From an uncultured Eubacteriales bacterium (GTDB lineage: Bacteria > Bacillota > Clostridia > Oscillospirales > Oscillospiraceae), in contig UQZJ01000001.1 of the NCBI GenBank assembly GCA_900545495.1, positions 100,162-164,161 of the forward strand: a stretch of 64,000 nucleotides of DNA, in the 5' to 3' direction. Made by a program: the position numbers and the translations under genes. Positions within the stretch are counted from its first letter, which is position 1. Each line of letters starts with the position of its first letter. The notes under the pieces are model-generated. The model saw only the letters and a list, made by a program, of their open reading frames with translations. It had not been told where the DNA came from and did not search any database. Positions 17,032-26,029 of this stretch are shown here, one piece after another.

Positions 17032-17505
17032 ATGCAAAAAGTGATCGAGCTTATCCAAACCCACACCTATGACTTCTTCATCCCCCTGACGGCGCTGGCC
17101 CTGCTGCGGCTGGGTCTGTGTCTGGCGCAGCTGAAAAAGACCGCCTCCATCCGGAAAAAGAAGGGCGTCTACCACGCCGTGCGGGGACATTACACCGAGA
17201 TCGGCGTGTGGCTGGGCGTTCTGCCCGCCTGCGTGCTGGGGCTGGCGCTGCCCAAGCTGTGGTATGCGTGGCTGGCACTGGGCGTCGTGGCCGCCATCGC
17301 CCTCGGCAAGGCCGGTCAGAAGAAGGGTACGGAGCTGGACGGCATCTACCGGGAGGTGGCGTGGGAGCTGAAGCACGAGGCGGAGGCCGAGGCCGCACGG
17401 GAAGCAGCGTCCCACACGCTGGAGGGCGGCGCGGCCGCCATCGAGGACGGCCATGCCGACGAAACGGAACACAATGAGGACAAAGGAGAGACAGAAAATG
17501 GCTAA
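17032..17505 (+). CDS. Hypothetical two-helix membrane protein ahead of hisS
   Basis: 157 residues from the ATG with AAAAAGGAGAAC upstream; two earlier in-frame starts (17008, 17011) lack a ribosome binding site. Two hydrophobic segments (FFIPLTALALLRLGLCLA and LPACVLGLALPKLWYAWLALG with a following helix) flank a basic cytoplasmic stretch, and the C-terminal 50 residues are highly acidic (EAEAEAAREAAS, DETEHNEDKGETENG). No known domain recognised. It is the first gene after the Asp T-box and its stop overlaps the hisS start by 8 bp, so its expression and that of hisS should be coupled. Confidence 0.7.
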   Translation: MQKVIELIQTHTYDFFIPLTALALLRLGLCLAQLKKTASIRKKKGVYHAVRGHYTEIGVWLGVLPACVLGLALPKLWYAWLALGVVAAIALGKAGQKKGTELDGIYREVAWELKHEAEAEAAREAASHTLEGGAAAIEDGHADETEHNEDKGETENG

Positions 17506-18856
17506 AATGACACCCCGCACCCTGTCGGGCTTTATGGAGCTGCTGCCCCAGCCGCAGCAGCAGATGGAGCGGATGATGGATATACTCCGCCGGACGTACA
17601 GTCTGTACGGCTTCACGCCGCTGGATACCCCGGTGATCGAGGCCAGCGAGGTGCTGCTGGCCAAGGGCGGCGGCGAGACGGAGAAGCAGATCTACCGTTT
17701 CCAGAAGGGTGACGCTGATCTGGCGCTGCGCTTTGATCTGACGGTGCCGCTGGCCAAGTATGTGGCGCTGCACTACAACGACCTGTCCTTCCCCTTCCGC
17801 CGCTACCAGATCGGCAAGGTCTACCGCGGCGAGCGCGCCCAGCGCGGCCGCTTCCGGGAGTTCTATCAGGCGGACATCGACATCATTGGCGACGGCAAGC
17901 TGGATATCACCAATGAGGCGGAGATCCCCGCCATCATCTACCAGACCTTCACCTCGCTGGGTCTGAAGCGGTTCCAGATCCGCGTCAACAACCGGAAGAT
18001 CCTCAACGGCTTTTACGCCATGCTGGGTCTGACGGAGCAGTCCGGCGACATCATGCGCACCGTGGACAAGCTGGACAAGATCGGCGCCGAGAAGGTGCGG
18101 ACGCTGCTGGTGGACGAGTGCGGCGTGTCTGCCGAGAGCGCCGGCGAGATCCTGAAGTTCATCGCCATCGCCGGCGGCAACGAGCAGGTGCTGGCCGCGC
18201 TGGAATCCTACCGGGGACGCAACGAGGTGTTCGACGAGGGTCTTGACCAGCTGAACACCGTGGTGAAATACCTGTCCGCCTTCGGCGTTCCGGCGGAGAA
18301 CTTCGCCGTGGATCTGACCATCGCCCGGGGCCTGGACTACTACACCGGCACGGTGTACGAGACGACGCTGCTGGATCACCCGGAGATCGGCTCCGTCTGC
18401 TCCGGCGGCCGGTACGACAATCTGGCGGAGTACTACACCGACCGGCAGCTGCCCGGCGTGGGCATCTCCATCGGCCTGACCCGTCTTTTCTATGTGCTGG
18501 GCGAGCAGGGGCTGCTGAACCCCGACCTGCCCACCGCCCCCGCCGACGTGCTGATCCTGCCCATGACCGCCGAGCTGTCCCCCGCCGTGACGCTGGCCAC
18601 CCGCCTCCGCGCCGCCGGCATCCGCACCCAGCTCTACACCGAGCAGAAAAAATTCAAGGCCAAGATGAGCTATGCCGACAAGCTGGGTGTACCCTATGTG
18701 GTGTTCCTCGGCGACGACGAGATCGCCGGAAACATGGTGGCGTGCAAGGATATGACCTCCGGCGAACAGACCACCCTGCCCTTTGAAGAGACGCTGGCGC
18801 TGATCCAGACGGGTCTTGCCAAGCGGAACGAGGGCGCTGTGATTCTGGAAAAGTAA
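17498..18856 (+). CDS. hisS: Histidyl-tRNA synthetase
   Basis: 452 residues, class II. Motif 1 region LYGFTPLDTPVIEASEVL, motif 2 FRRYQIGKVYRGERAQRGRFREFYQ, the histidine-specific ARGLDYYTGTVYE and motif 3 VGISIGLTRLFYVL, then a C-terminal anticodon-binding domain (ADVLILPMT, GIRTQLYTEQKKFKAKMSYA). The ATG at 17498 has AAAGGAGAG upstream. It lies in the T-box operon with aspS, the standard Firmicutes pairing. Confidence 0.95.
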   Translation: MAKMTPRTLSGFMELLPQPQQQMERMMDILRRTYSLYGFTPLDTPVIEASEVLLAKGGGETEKQIYRFQKGDADLALRFDLTVPLAKYVALHYNDLSFPFRRYQIGKVYRGERAQRGRFREFYQADIDIIGDGKLDITNEAEIPAIIYQTFTSLGLKRFQIRVNNRKILNGFYAMLGLTEQSGDIMRTVDKLDKIGAEKVRTLLVDECGVSAESAGEILKFIAIAGGNEQVLAALESYRGRNEVFDEGLDQLNTVVKYLSAFGVPAENFAVDLTIARGLDYYTGTVYETTLLDHPEIGSVCSGGRYDNLAEYYTDRQLPGVGISIGLTRLFYVLGEQGLLNPDLPTAPADVLILPMTAELSPAVTLATRLRAAGIRTQLYTEQKKFKAKMSYADKLGVPYVVFLGDDEIAGNMVACKDMTSGEQTTLPFEETLALIQTGLAKRNEGAVILEK

Positions 18857-18874
18857 AAACAGAACGTAATATTT

Positions 18875-18889
18875 CCACTTAATTATACG
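18875..18889 (+). promoter_or_regulatory. Repeat of the mscL upstream motif before aspS
   Basis: In the 62-bp hisS-aspS gap, CGTAATATTTCC is again followed after 7 bp by TATAC (18884-18888). Identical wording and spacing to the site before mscL. It could be an internal promoter or a regulator site. Confidence 0.35.
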
Positions 18890-18918
18890 ATACTTTATCA
18901 TATCAGGAGGACAAAACA

Positions 18919-20703
18919 ATGATGCAGATGCGTACACATACCTGCAACGAACTGCGGCTGGAGCACGTAGGCCAGTCCGTGAAGCTGGTGGGCTGGATGG
19001 AGAATGTCCGCGCCGTGGGCCAGAACTTCGCCTTCGTGGTGCTGCGCGACTTCTACGGCACCACCCAGATCGTGGTGGAGACCGAGGAGATGATGGCCGT
19101 CATCCGCGACCTGAACAAGGAGTCCACCATCAGCGTGGAGGGCGTGGTGCGGGAGCGCGCCAGCAAGAACCCCAAGCAGGCCACCGGCGACATCGAGGTG
19201 GTTCCCAGCAAGATCGAGGTGCTGGGCCGCTGCCGCTACAACTCCCTGCCCTTTGAGATCAACCGCAGCCGCGAGGCCGACGAGCAGCAGCGCCTGAAGT
19301 ACCGCTACCTCGACCTGCGCAACCCCGCCGTGAAGCAGAACATCATCCTGCGCTGTCAGGTGGTGGCCGCGCTCCGCGCCGCCATGACCGACCACGGCTT
19401 CTTGGAGATCACCACCCCCATCCTCACCGCCTCCTCCCCCGAGGGCGCCCGCGACTATCTGGTGCCCGCCCGCAAGCATCCCGGCAAGTTCTACGCCCTG
19501 CCCCAGGCGCCTCAGCAGTTCAAGCAGCTGCTGATGACCTCCGGCTTCGACCGCTACTTCCAGATCGCGCCCTGCTTCCGGGATGAGGACGCCCGCGGCG
19601 ACCGCTCCCCCGGTGAGTTCTACCAGCTGGATATGGAAATGGCCTTCGCCACCCAGGACGACGTTTTCGCCGTGCTGGAGGATGTGCTGCCTCCCATCTT
19701 CGCCAAGTACGGCACCTACAACGTGGCCTCCGCCGCGCCGTTCCGCCGTATCGCCTACAACGACGCCATGGAGACCTACGGTTCCGACAAGCCCGACCTG
19801 CGTATCGACCTGACCCTCACCGACATCTCCGACGAGGTGAAGGGCTGCGGCTTCGAGCAGATCGATGGCAAGGTGGTCAAGGCTATCGCCGTCAGTGACT
19901 GCACCCTGACCCGCAAGGCCATCGACCAGCTCTGCACCGACGTGGAGGTGCAGTCCGGCAGCAAGCCTTACTGGTTCAAGGTGGATGAGAACGGCCAGCT
20001 GGCCGGCGGCATCGCCAAGTTCCTGGGCGGCTGCCATGAAGCGCTCACCGCCAAGCTGGGTCTCAAGCCCAATATGCTGGTGGGCGTGGCCGCCGGCGAC
20101 AAGGGTGCGGCCATCAAGACCGCCGGCGTCCTGCGCGGCAAGCTGGGCGCCGCCTGCGAGGGTCACATGGACAAAGAGCGCTATGAGTTCTGCTGGATCG
20201 TGGACTTCCCCATGTACGAGATCGGCGACGAGTCCGGCGAGCTGGAGTTCTGCCACAACCCGTTCTCCATGCCCAGCGGCGGGCTGGAGGTGCTGCTGAA
20301 GGCCGAGCGGGGCGAGATCGACCCCCTGACCATCACCGCCGACCAGTACGATCTGGTGTGCAACGGCGTGGAGCTGTCCAGCGGCGCTGTCCGTAACCAC
20401 GACCCCGAGATCATGGTCAAGGCCTTCGAGCTGGTGCGTCTGGGCGAGGAGGACGTGAAGAAGAAGTTCCCCGCCATGTACAACGCCTTCTGCTACGGTG
20501 CGCCTCCCCACGCCGGTATCGCTCCGGGCGTGGACCGCATGGTCATGCTGCTGGCCGGCGAAAGCTCCATCCGCGAGATCATCCCGTTCCCCATGAACAA
20601 GAACGCGCAGGACGTGATGATGAGCGCGCCCTCCGTCGTGGAGCAGAAGCAGCTGGATGAGCTGCACATCGCCATCGTCGGCGACGTGGAAAAGGACGAC
20701 TGA
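18919..20703 (+). CDS. aspS: Aspartyl-tRNA synthetase
   Basis: 594 residues. N-terminal OB-fold anticodon domain (VKLVGWMENVRAVG), class II motif 1, the flipping-loop region, motif 2 FQIAPCFRDEDARGDRSPGEFYQLD and motif 3 GIAPGVDRMVMLLAGE, plus the bacterial GAD insertion (residues about 290-420). Bacterial-type AspRS. AGGAGGAC precedes the ATG. Its T-box-controlled operon fits the predicted Asp specifier. Whether it is discriminating or non-discriminating cannot be seen here. Confidence 0.95.
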   Translation: MMQMRTHTCNELRLEHVGQSVKLVGWMENVRAVGQNFAFVVLRDFYGTTQIVVETEEMMAVIRDLNKESTISVEGVVRERASKNPKQATGDIEVVPSKIEVLGRCRYNSLPFEINRSREADEQQRLKYRYLDLRNPAVKQNIILRCQVVAALRAAMTDHGFLEITTPILTASSPEGARDYLVPARKHPGKFYALPQAPQQFKQLLMTSGFDRYFQIAPCFRDEDARGDRSPGEFYQLDMEMAFATQDDVFAVLEDVLPPIFAKYGTYNVASAAPFRRIAYNDAMETYGSDKPDLRIDLTLTDISDEVKGCGFEQIDGKVVKAIAVSDCTLTRKAIDQLCTDVEVQSGSKPYWFKVDENGQLAGGIAKFLGGCHEALTAKLGLKPNMLVGVAAGDKGAAIKTAGVLRGKLGAACEGHMDKERYEFCWIVDFPMYEIGDESGELEFCHNPFSMPSGGLEVLLKAERGEIDPLTITADQYDLVCNGVELSSGAVRNHDPEIMVKAFELVRLGEEDVKKKFPAMYNAFCYGAPPHAGIAPGVDRMVMLLAGESSIREIIPFPMNKNAQDVMMSAPSVVEQKQLDELHIAIVGDVEKDD

Positions 20704-21851
20704 TGGACACCGTCAAGCTCTACTACGAAAACGCCTATACGCAGGACTTCATCGCCGTGGTGCTGTCCTGCGAGGCCGTGAAAAACGGCTTTGCTGTCAC
20801 CCTCGACCGCACCGCCTTCTACCCCGAGGGCGGCGGTCAGCCCGCCGACCACGGCACGCTGGGCGAGGCCCGCGTGCTGGATGTACACGAGAAGGACGGC
20901 GTCGTCACCCACCTGTGCGACCGGGCGCTGTCCGCAGGTGCGGAGGTCAGCGGCCGCATCGACTGGGCGCGGCGCTTCGACCATATGCAGCAGCACTCCG
21001 GCGAGCATATCATCTCCGGCCTGCTGTGCAGCACGTTCCACTGCGACAACGTGGGCTTCCACATGGGCGCGGACGTGGTCACCATCGACTACAACGCCCC
21101 CATCACATGGGAGCAGGCGCTGGAGGTGGAGCGGCGCGCCAACGCCTACATCTGGGCGGATCATCCCATCCGCATCTGGTATCCCTCGGCGGAGGAGCTG
21201 GCCGCCCTGCCCTACCGCAGCAAAAAGGATCTGACCGGCGCGGTGCGGATCACGGAGTTCCCCGGCGCGGATCGGTGCGCCTGCTGCGGCACCCATGTGT
21301 CCAGCAGCGGGCAGGTGGGGCTTTTGAAGCTGCTGAGCTGCCAGAAGTTCCGGGACGGCGTGCGGCTGGAGCTGCTGTGCGGCCAGCGGGCGCTGGATTG
21401 TCTCGCCGCCGGCTGGGAGCAGGCCCGCCAGATCGGGCAGGCGCTGTCCGTCAAGCCCCAGAGCGCCTTTGCCGCCGTCAGCCGCTTGCAGGAGGAGCTG
21501 CTCTCCCTCAAGGAGAAGGCCGCCCGGCTGGAGGAGGCTGACTTCGCCCACGTCGCGGCGCAGTACCGGGGCGCTGGCAGTGTCCTGCACATCGCGGAGC
21601 CGCTGGACGGTGACGGTGCGCGGCGGCTGTGCGATGCCATCGCCAAGGCCGCCGGCGGACGCTGCGCCGTGTTTGCCGGACGGGACGGTGACTACCGGTA
21701 CGCCGTTATCGAGAGCGGCGGCGACCTGCGCCAGTTCATCAAGGACATGAACACCGCCCTCCACGGGCGGGGCGGCGGACGGGACGGCTTTGCCCAAGGC
21801 AGCGCCGCCTGCACGGCCGAGGAGGTTCGCGCCTTCTTCCAAACGCGGTAA
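20703..21851 (+). CDS. AlaX-type alanyl-tRNA editing protein
   Basis: 382 residues resembling the second half of AlaRS without the aminoacylation domain. N-terminal beta domain (LDRTAFYPEGGGQPADHG), then the editing zinc site HSGEH (residues about 98-102) with CxxCGTH (CACCGTH) completing the ligands, and a C-terminal C-Ala/DHHA1-like region with coiled coil. It hydrolyses Ser- or Gly-mischarged tRNA-Ala in trans. The start overlaps the aspS stop (TGATG), so translation is coupled to aspS. Confidence 0.9.
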   Translation: MDTVKLYYENAYTQDFIAVVLSCEAVKNGFAVTLDRTAFYPEGGGQPADHGTLGEARVLDVHEKDGVVTHLCDRALSAGAEVSGRIDWARRFDHMQQHSGEHIISGLLCSTFHCDNVGFHMGADVVTIDYNAPITWEQALEVERRANAYIWADHPIRIWYPSAEELAALPYRSKKDLTGAVRITEFPGADRCACCGTHVSSSGQVGLLKLLSCQKFRDGVRLELLCGQRALDCLAAGWEQARQIGQALSVKPQSAFAAVSRLQEELLSLKEKAARLEEADFAHVAAQYRGAGSVLHIAEPLDGDGARRLCDAIAKAAGGRCAVFAGRDGDYRYAVIESGGDLRQFIKDMNTALHGRGGGRDGFAQGSAACTAEEVRAFFQTR

Positions 21852-21897
21852 TTCCTTCGCCATACGAAATATTTTCCCCGCTTTTCACAAATTTTCA

Positions 21898-21943
21898 CCC
21901 CCGGATATGTGCGTTTCACACATATTCGGGGGTTTCTTTTTTT
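21898..21943 (+). terminator. Terminator after the hisS-aspS-AlaX operon
   Basis: CCCCC-led stem of about 14 bp with one mismatch (21898-21911 with 21919-21932) followed by TTTCTTTTTTTT. Confidence 0.8.
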
Positions 21944-21998
21944 GCCGGGACATGATAGAATATTGAGTTGTATTCAAGTTATCAACAAAGGAGTCCGT

Positions 21999-23369
21999 AT
22001 GGAAAACGAAAACAAGCTGGGCGCCATGCCCATTACGAAGCTGATCTGGAATATGTCCCTGCCCATCATCGCGTCCATGCTGGTGCAGGCGCTGTACAAC
22101 ATCGTGGACAGCTGGTTCGTCAGCCGCGTCAGTGAGCAGGCGCTGACCGCCGTGTCGCTGGCGTTCCCGGCCCAGAACCTGATGATCGGCCTTGCCACCG
22201 GCACGGCGGTGGGCGTCAACGCCCTGATGGGCCGTGCGCTGGGCGCGAGGCTGCGGGAACGGGCCGACCGGGTAGCCAACAACGGCGTCTTTCTGGCGGT
22301 GGTGGGCTTTGTGATCTCCGCCCTGCTGGGTCTGACCTGCTCCGACCTGTTTTTCCGCTCCCAGACGCAGGTGGAGAGCATCATCCAGATGGGCAACGAC
22401 TATCTGCGGATCGTCACCATCGGCTCACTGGGTATGTTCTGCCAGATCATGTACGAGCGGCTGCTGCAAGGCACCGGCCGCTCCCTGCTGAGTATGTACA
22501 CCCAAGGGCTGGGCGCTATCATCAACATCATTCTCGACCCCATCTTCATCTTCGGGCTGAAAATGGGCGTGGCAGGCGCGGCAGTGGCCACCATCATCGG
22601 CCAGTTCTGCGGCTTTGCGCTGGCGGTCTGGTTCAACCATCGGAAGAACACCGACATCACCCTGTCCCTTCGCGGCTTCCGCCCCGACTTCCGGCTCATC
22701 GGCGAGATCTACGCCATCGGCCTGCCCAGCGTCATTATGATCGCCATCGGCTCGGTGATGACGTTCCTGATGAACAAGATCCTCATCACCTACCACGCCG
22801 CCCACGAGACGGCGGCCACCGCCTTCGGCGTCTATTTCAAGCTGAACTCCTTTATCTTCATGCCCATCTTCGGCCTGAACAACGGCGTGATCCCCATCGT
22901 GGCCTACAACTACGGCGCTCAGAACCGCCGCCGCATGATGGCCACCATCAAGCGCAGCACCCTGTACGCCTGCTGCATCATGGTGTTCGGCACGGTGCTG
23001 TTTTGGGCCATACCCGATACGCTGCTGCGGCTCTTTGACGCCAGCGACGTGATGCTGGCCGCAGGCGTACCCGCCCTGCGCATCATCGCCCTGAGCTTCT
23101 GCATGGCCGGTATGTGCATCGCGCTGGGCAGCTCGTTCCAGGCGCTGGGAAAGTCGATGTACTCCATGGTCACGTCCATCGTCCGGCAGCTGGTGTTCCT
23201 CGTGCCCATCGCCTATGTGCTGGCACGCTATGGCGCCGCCGTCGGCAACAGCGACTTGGTGTGGTGGTGCTACCCCATCGCGGAGGTGTCCTCCCTGCTG
23301 CTGACGCTGGTGTTCTTTCGGCACATCTACAAGACCGTCATCGCCCCCCTCCCGGAGGGTCACGAATAA
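21999..23369 (+). CDS. MATE family efflux transporter
   Basis: 456 residues with about twelve membrane helices in two halves. The first half begins ITKLIWNMSLPIIASMLVQALYNI, and PAQNLMIGLATGTAVGVNALMGRALGA is the standard MATE signature after helix 2. It is of the NorM/DinF-like group that exports cationic compounds with Na+ or H+. The start is the ATG with CAAAGGAG upstream, and TAGAAT (21956-21961) is a plausible -10. It stands alone between terminators, so no substrate can be inferred from context. Confidence 0.9.
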   Translation: MENENKLGAMPITKLIWNMSLPIIASMLVQALYNIVDSWFVSRVSEQALTAVSLAFPAQNLMIGLATGTAVGVNALMGRALGARLRERADRVANNGVFLAVVGFVISALLGLTCSDLFFRSQTQVESIIQMGNDYLRIVTIGSLGMFCQIMYERLLQGTGRSLLSMYTQGLGAIINIILDPIFIFGLKMGVAGAAVATIIGQFCGFALAVWFNHRKNTDITLSLRGFRPDFRLIGEIYAIGLPSVIMIAIGSVMTFLMNKILITYHAAHETAATAFGVYFKLNSFIFMPIFGLNNGVIPIVAYNYGAQNRRRMMATIKRSTLYACCIMVFGTVLFWAIPDTLLRLFDASDVMLAAGVPALRIIALSFCMAGMCIALGSSFQALGKSMYSMVTSIVRQLVFLVPIAYVLARYGAAVGNSDLVWWCYPIAEVSSLLLTLVFFRHIYKTVIAPLPEGHE

Positions 23370-23374
23370 TCGCA

Positions 23375-23404
23375 AAAAAAGAGAGCCGAACGGCTCTCTT
23401 TTTT
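23375..23404. terminator. Bidirectional terminator between MATE and glyQS
   Basis: Thirteen-bp stem AAAAAAGAGAGCC / GGCTCTCTTTTTT with a GAAC loop, serving two convergent genes. Confidence 0.9.
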
Positions 23405-23430
23405 CTATGTCTCGCGGCGGTGTATCTTCC

Positions 23431-24852
23431 TTAGTACGCCAGCTTCTCCGCCAGATAGCTCTTCAGCTCGCTGATAGGCACGCGCACCTGCTGCATGGTG
23501 TCGCGCTCGCGGACGGTAACGCAGTTGTCACCCTCATGCTCGGCGTCGCCCACGGTGTCGAAGTCCACGGTGATGCAGTACGGCGTACCCACCTCGTCCT
23601 CGCGGCGATAGCGCTTGCCGATGGAGCCGGTCTCGTCGAAGTCGATCATCCACTCCTTCGCCAGCTCGGTGTAGATCTCGCGGGCCTTGTCGCTGAGCTT
23701 CTTACTCAGGGGCAGCACCGCCGCCTTGTAGGGCGCCAGCGCCGGGTGCAGGTGCAGCACCACGCGGACGTCGTTCTTCTCCGCGTCCACGACCTCCTCG
23801 TCGTAGGCGTCCACCAGCACGGCCAGCACGCTGCGCTCCACGCCCAGAGACGGCTCCACCACGTAGGGGATGTAGCGCTCGTTGGTCTCGGGGTCGAAAT
23901 AGGTCAGATCCTTGCCGGACACGGACTGGTGCTGGTTCAGGTCGTAGTCGGTGCGGTCCGCCACGCCCCACAGCTCGCCCCAGCCGAAGGGGAACAGGAA
24001 CTCGAAGTCCGTGGTGGCCTTGGAGTAGAAACACAGCTCCTCGGGGTCGTGGTCGCGCAGCCGCAGGTTCTCGTCCTTCAGGCCGATGCCCAGCAGCCAG
24101 TTGTGGCAGAAGGTGCGCCAGTAGTTGAACCACTCCAGATCGGTGCCGGGCTTGCAGAAGAACTCCAGCTCCATCTGCTCGAACTCCCGGACGCGGAAGA
24201 TGAAGTTGCCCGGGGTGATCTCGTTGCGGAAGGACTTACCGATCTGACACACGCCGAAGGGCAGCTTGCGGCGGGTGGTGCGCTGGGTGTTGACGAAGTT
24301 GGTGAAGATGCCCTGCGCCGTCTCAGGCCGCAGGTACACGGTGTTCTTGGCATCCTCGGTGACGCCCTGGAACGTCTTGAACATCAGGTTGAACTGGCGG
24401 ATGTCGGTGAAGTTGTGCTTGCCGCAGGTGGGACAGGGGATGTTCTTGTCCTCGATGAAGTCCTTCATCTCCTGCTGGGAGAAGGCGTCGATGGGCTTGG
24501 GCAGCTCCACGCCGTTGGTCTGGCACCAGTCCTCGATGAGCTTATCGGCGCGGAAGCGCTCCTTGCACTCCTTGCAGTCCATCAGGGGATCGGAGAAGCC
24601 CGCCAGATGGCCGCTGGCCACCCACGTCTGGGGGTTCATGAGGATGGCGGCGTCCTGCCCCACGTTGTAGGGGTTCTCCTGCACGAACTTTTTCCACCAT
24701 GCCTTTTTGATGTTGTTCTTCAGCTCCACGCCCAGCGGGCCGTAGTCCCATGTGTTGGCAAGGCCGCCGTAGATCTCGGAGCCTGCGAAGATGATGCCGC
24801 GGTTTTTGCACAGCGCCACGATCTTATCCATGGTCTTTTCGGTGTTTTTCAT
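23431..24852 (-). CDS. glyQS: Glycyl-tRNA synthetase, single-chain alpha2 type
   Basis: 473 residues, homodimeric eukaryote/archaea-like GlyRS (not the alpha2beta2 bacterial form). Motif 1 region IYGGLANTWDYGPLGVELKNN, GQDAAILMNPQTWVASGH, a zinc knuckle (CKEC and CPTCGKH), motif 2 FRNEITPGNFIFRVREFEQMELEFF and motif 3 PSLGVERSVLAVLVDAY, then the C-terminal anticodon-binding domain. The ATG at 24852 has AAAAGGAG upstream. It is the second gene after a glycine T-box, 41 bp behind a lipoprotein gene, with no promoter seen between them. Confidence 0.94.
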   Translation of the reverse strand: MKNTEKTMDKIVALCKNRGIIFAGSEIYGGLANTWDYGPLGVELKNNIKKAWWKKFVQENPYNVGQDAAILMNPQTWVASGHLAGFSDPLMDCKECKERFRADKLIEDWCQTNGVELPKPIDAFSQQEMKDFIEDKNIPCPTCGKHNFTDIRQFNLMFKTFQGVTEDAKNTVYLRPETAQGIFTNFVNTQRTTRRKLPFGVCQIGKSFRNEITPGNFIFRVREFEQMELEFFCKPGTDLEWFNYWRTFCHNWLLGIGLKDENLRLRDHDPEELCFYSKATTDFEFLFPFGWGELWGVADRTDYDLNQHQSVSGKDLTYFDPETNERYIPYVVEPSLGVERSVLAVLVDAYDEEVVDAEKNDVRVVLHLHPALAPYKAAVLPLSKKLSDKAREIYTELAKEWMIDFDETGSIGKRYRREDEVGTPYCITVDFDTVGDAEHEGDNCVTVRERDTMQQVRVPISELKSYLAEKLAY

Positions 24853-24893
24853 GTGCTCGTCTCCTTTTATGTGAATATTTTTGGTCTGTATGG

Positions 24894-25970
24894 TCAAGCC
24901 GCCTGCGGCGGCGTTACCTGCACGGTCACGGTGCCCTCATTCCAATCCGTCTGATCTGTGGACACACCGTACCACCACATTGCCCCGCCGTCCGGCTGGT
25001 GGTACAAAACGGCATAGGCCTCTCCCCCGTGGAGCGCCATGGGGTAGTTGATCTCCGGGAGCTGGTCACCGGTAGCCGACCACGCGGAAAAGGCGTCGTA
25101 TCCGCCCTCCACGCGCCAGAACTCGCGGCTGGCGTAATCACTCCAATCGGATATATCCTGCTCTCCGAAGTAGGCGGCTTCGTATGCTTCACCGGCGATG
25201 GTCAGTGTGTCCGTGCGGAGCGGCTCCAGCTCCGGTTTTTCTTCCCGCGCCAGATTGGCACAGGTCAGCGTCACCTTGCTGCCGTAGTGCGCCGCGATTT
25301 GAGCCGCCATGGAGGGTACGGTGCCGGTCTGGTGATCCATCCCGTTGGGGTCGGCGTGGGCGCCGCCGCAGAAGGCCATCACGCTGACACCGCCCAGTGC
25401 GTCGAAGGCGGTGCAGAAATTGGTCGCCAAGGCGTTCTCCCGCTGCACGTCGGCCTTATCGTCTGCGCCGCGCCGATAGTACATGGTGCCCTGCTTGATG
25501 CTCCTCTCTACCTCGCGGTATACGTCGGTGTCGGTCTTTCCCTCGTCCTCCAGAAGCTGGCGCGCCTTTTCGCCGGAGGTGGCATACTGATGCTCTATAT
25601 CAAAGCCGTGGAATATCGTGTCCGGACACGTCTCCTTAATCTGATGGTAAAAATCCGCCACCACCTCCGCATGGAACAGCGTCCCCTCGCAGGCGCCGTA
25701 CACCATATCCCAATAGGCATCGTCCTCCGCCGCCATCCAGCGGTTCAGCAGCAGCGTGGAGCCTGCGCCCATCTCTATGAACAGGTGACGCATCCCCTGA
25801 CCGTAGCAGGTCTGCCACAGCGCCAGCTCCTTATCCAGGCAGGCGGCGTTGGCGTGCTCCTCTCCGTAAATGAATATCTCCCCTGTGGGCGCACCCGTTT
25901 CCGCCGGTGCGCCGCAGGCCGTCAGTCCCAGCAGTGCCGCCAGCAGCAGCGCTGATATCCTCTTTTTCAT
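24894..25970 (-). CDS. Lipoprotein with EreA/ChaN/TraB-like fold
   Basis: 358 residues. A type II signal peptide (KKRISALLLAALLGLTAC, lipobox LTAC at residue 16-19) predicts membrane anchoring on the outside. The mature part has the spaced motifs of the erythromycin-esterase/ChaN/TraB superfamily: GEEH (about 36-39), FIEMG, HGFDIEH, RENALATNF and FCGGAHADP. Some members are metal-dependent hydrolases; the substrate here is unknown. The C-terminal 120 residues are a separate region rich in aromatic residues. It lies between a glycine T-box and glyQS, so it should be induced when tRNA-Gly is uncharged. The superfamily call is by motif reading only. Confidence 0.65.
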   Translation of the reverse strand: MKKRISALLLAALLGLTACGAPAETGAPTGEIFIYGEEHANAACLDKELALWQTCYGQGMRHLFIEMGAGSTLLLNRWMAAEDDAYWDMVYGACEGTLFHAEVVADFYHQIKETCPDTIFHGFDIEHQYATSGEKARQLLEDEGKTDTDVYREVERSIKQGTMYYRRGADDKADVQRENALATNFCTAFDALGGVSVMAFCGGAHADPNGMDHQTGTVPSMAAQIAAHYGSKVTLTCANLAREEKPELEPLRTDTLTIAGEAYEAAYFGEQDISDWSDYASREFWRVEGGYDAFSAWSATGDQLPEINYPMALHGGEAYAVLYHQPDGGAMWWYGVSTDQTDWNEGTVTVQVTPPQAA

Positions 25971-25993
25971 AGACTGCTCTCCTTCATCGCAGT

Positions 25994-26029
25994 AAAAAAC
26001 GCCCTGATGCCATTGCTGACATCAGGGCG
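25994..26029 (-). terminator. Terminator of the glycine T-box
   Basis: Leftward 12-bp stem (26018-26029 with 26000-26011, one G-U) and a run of six U. CGGACU of the T-box region can instead pair with AGUUCG overlapping the terminator's 5' arm, giving the antiterminator. Confidence 0.88.
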
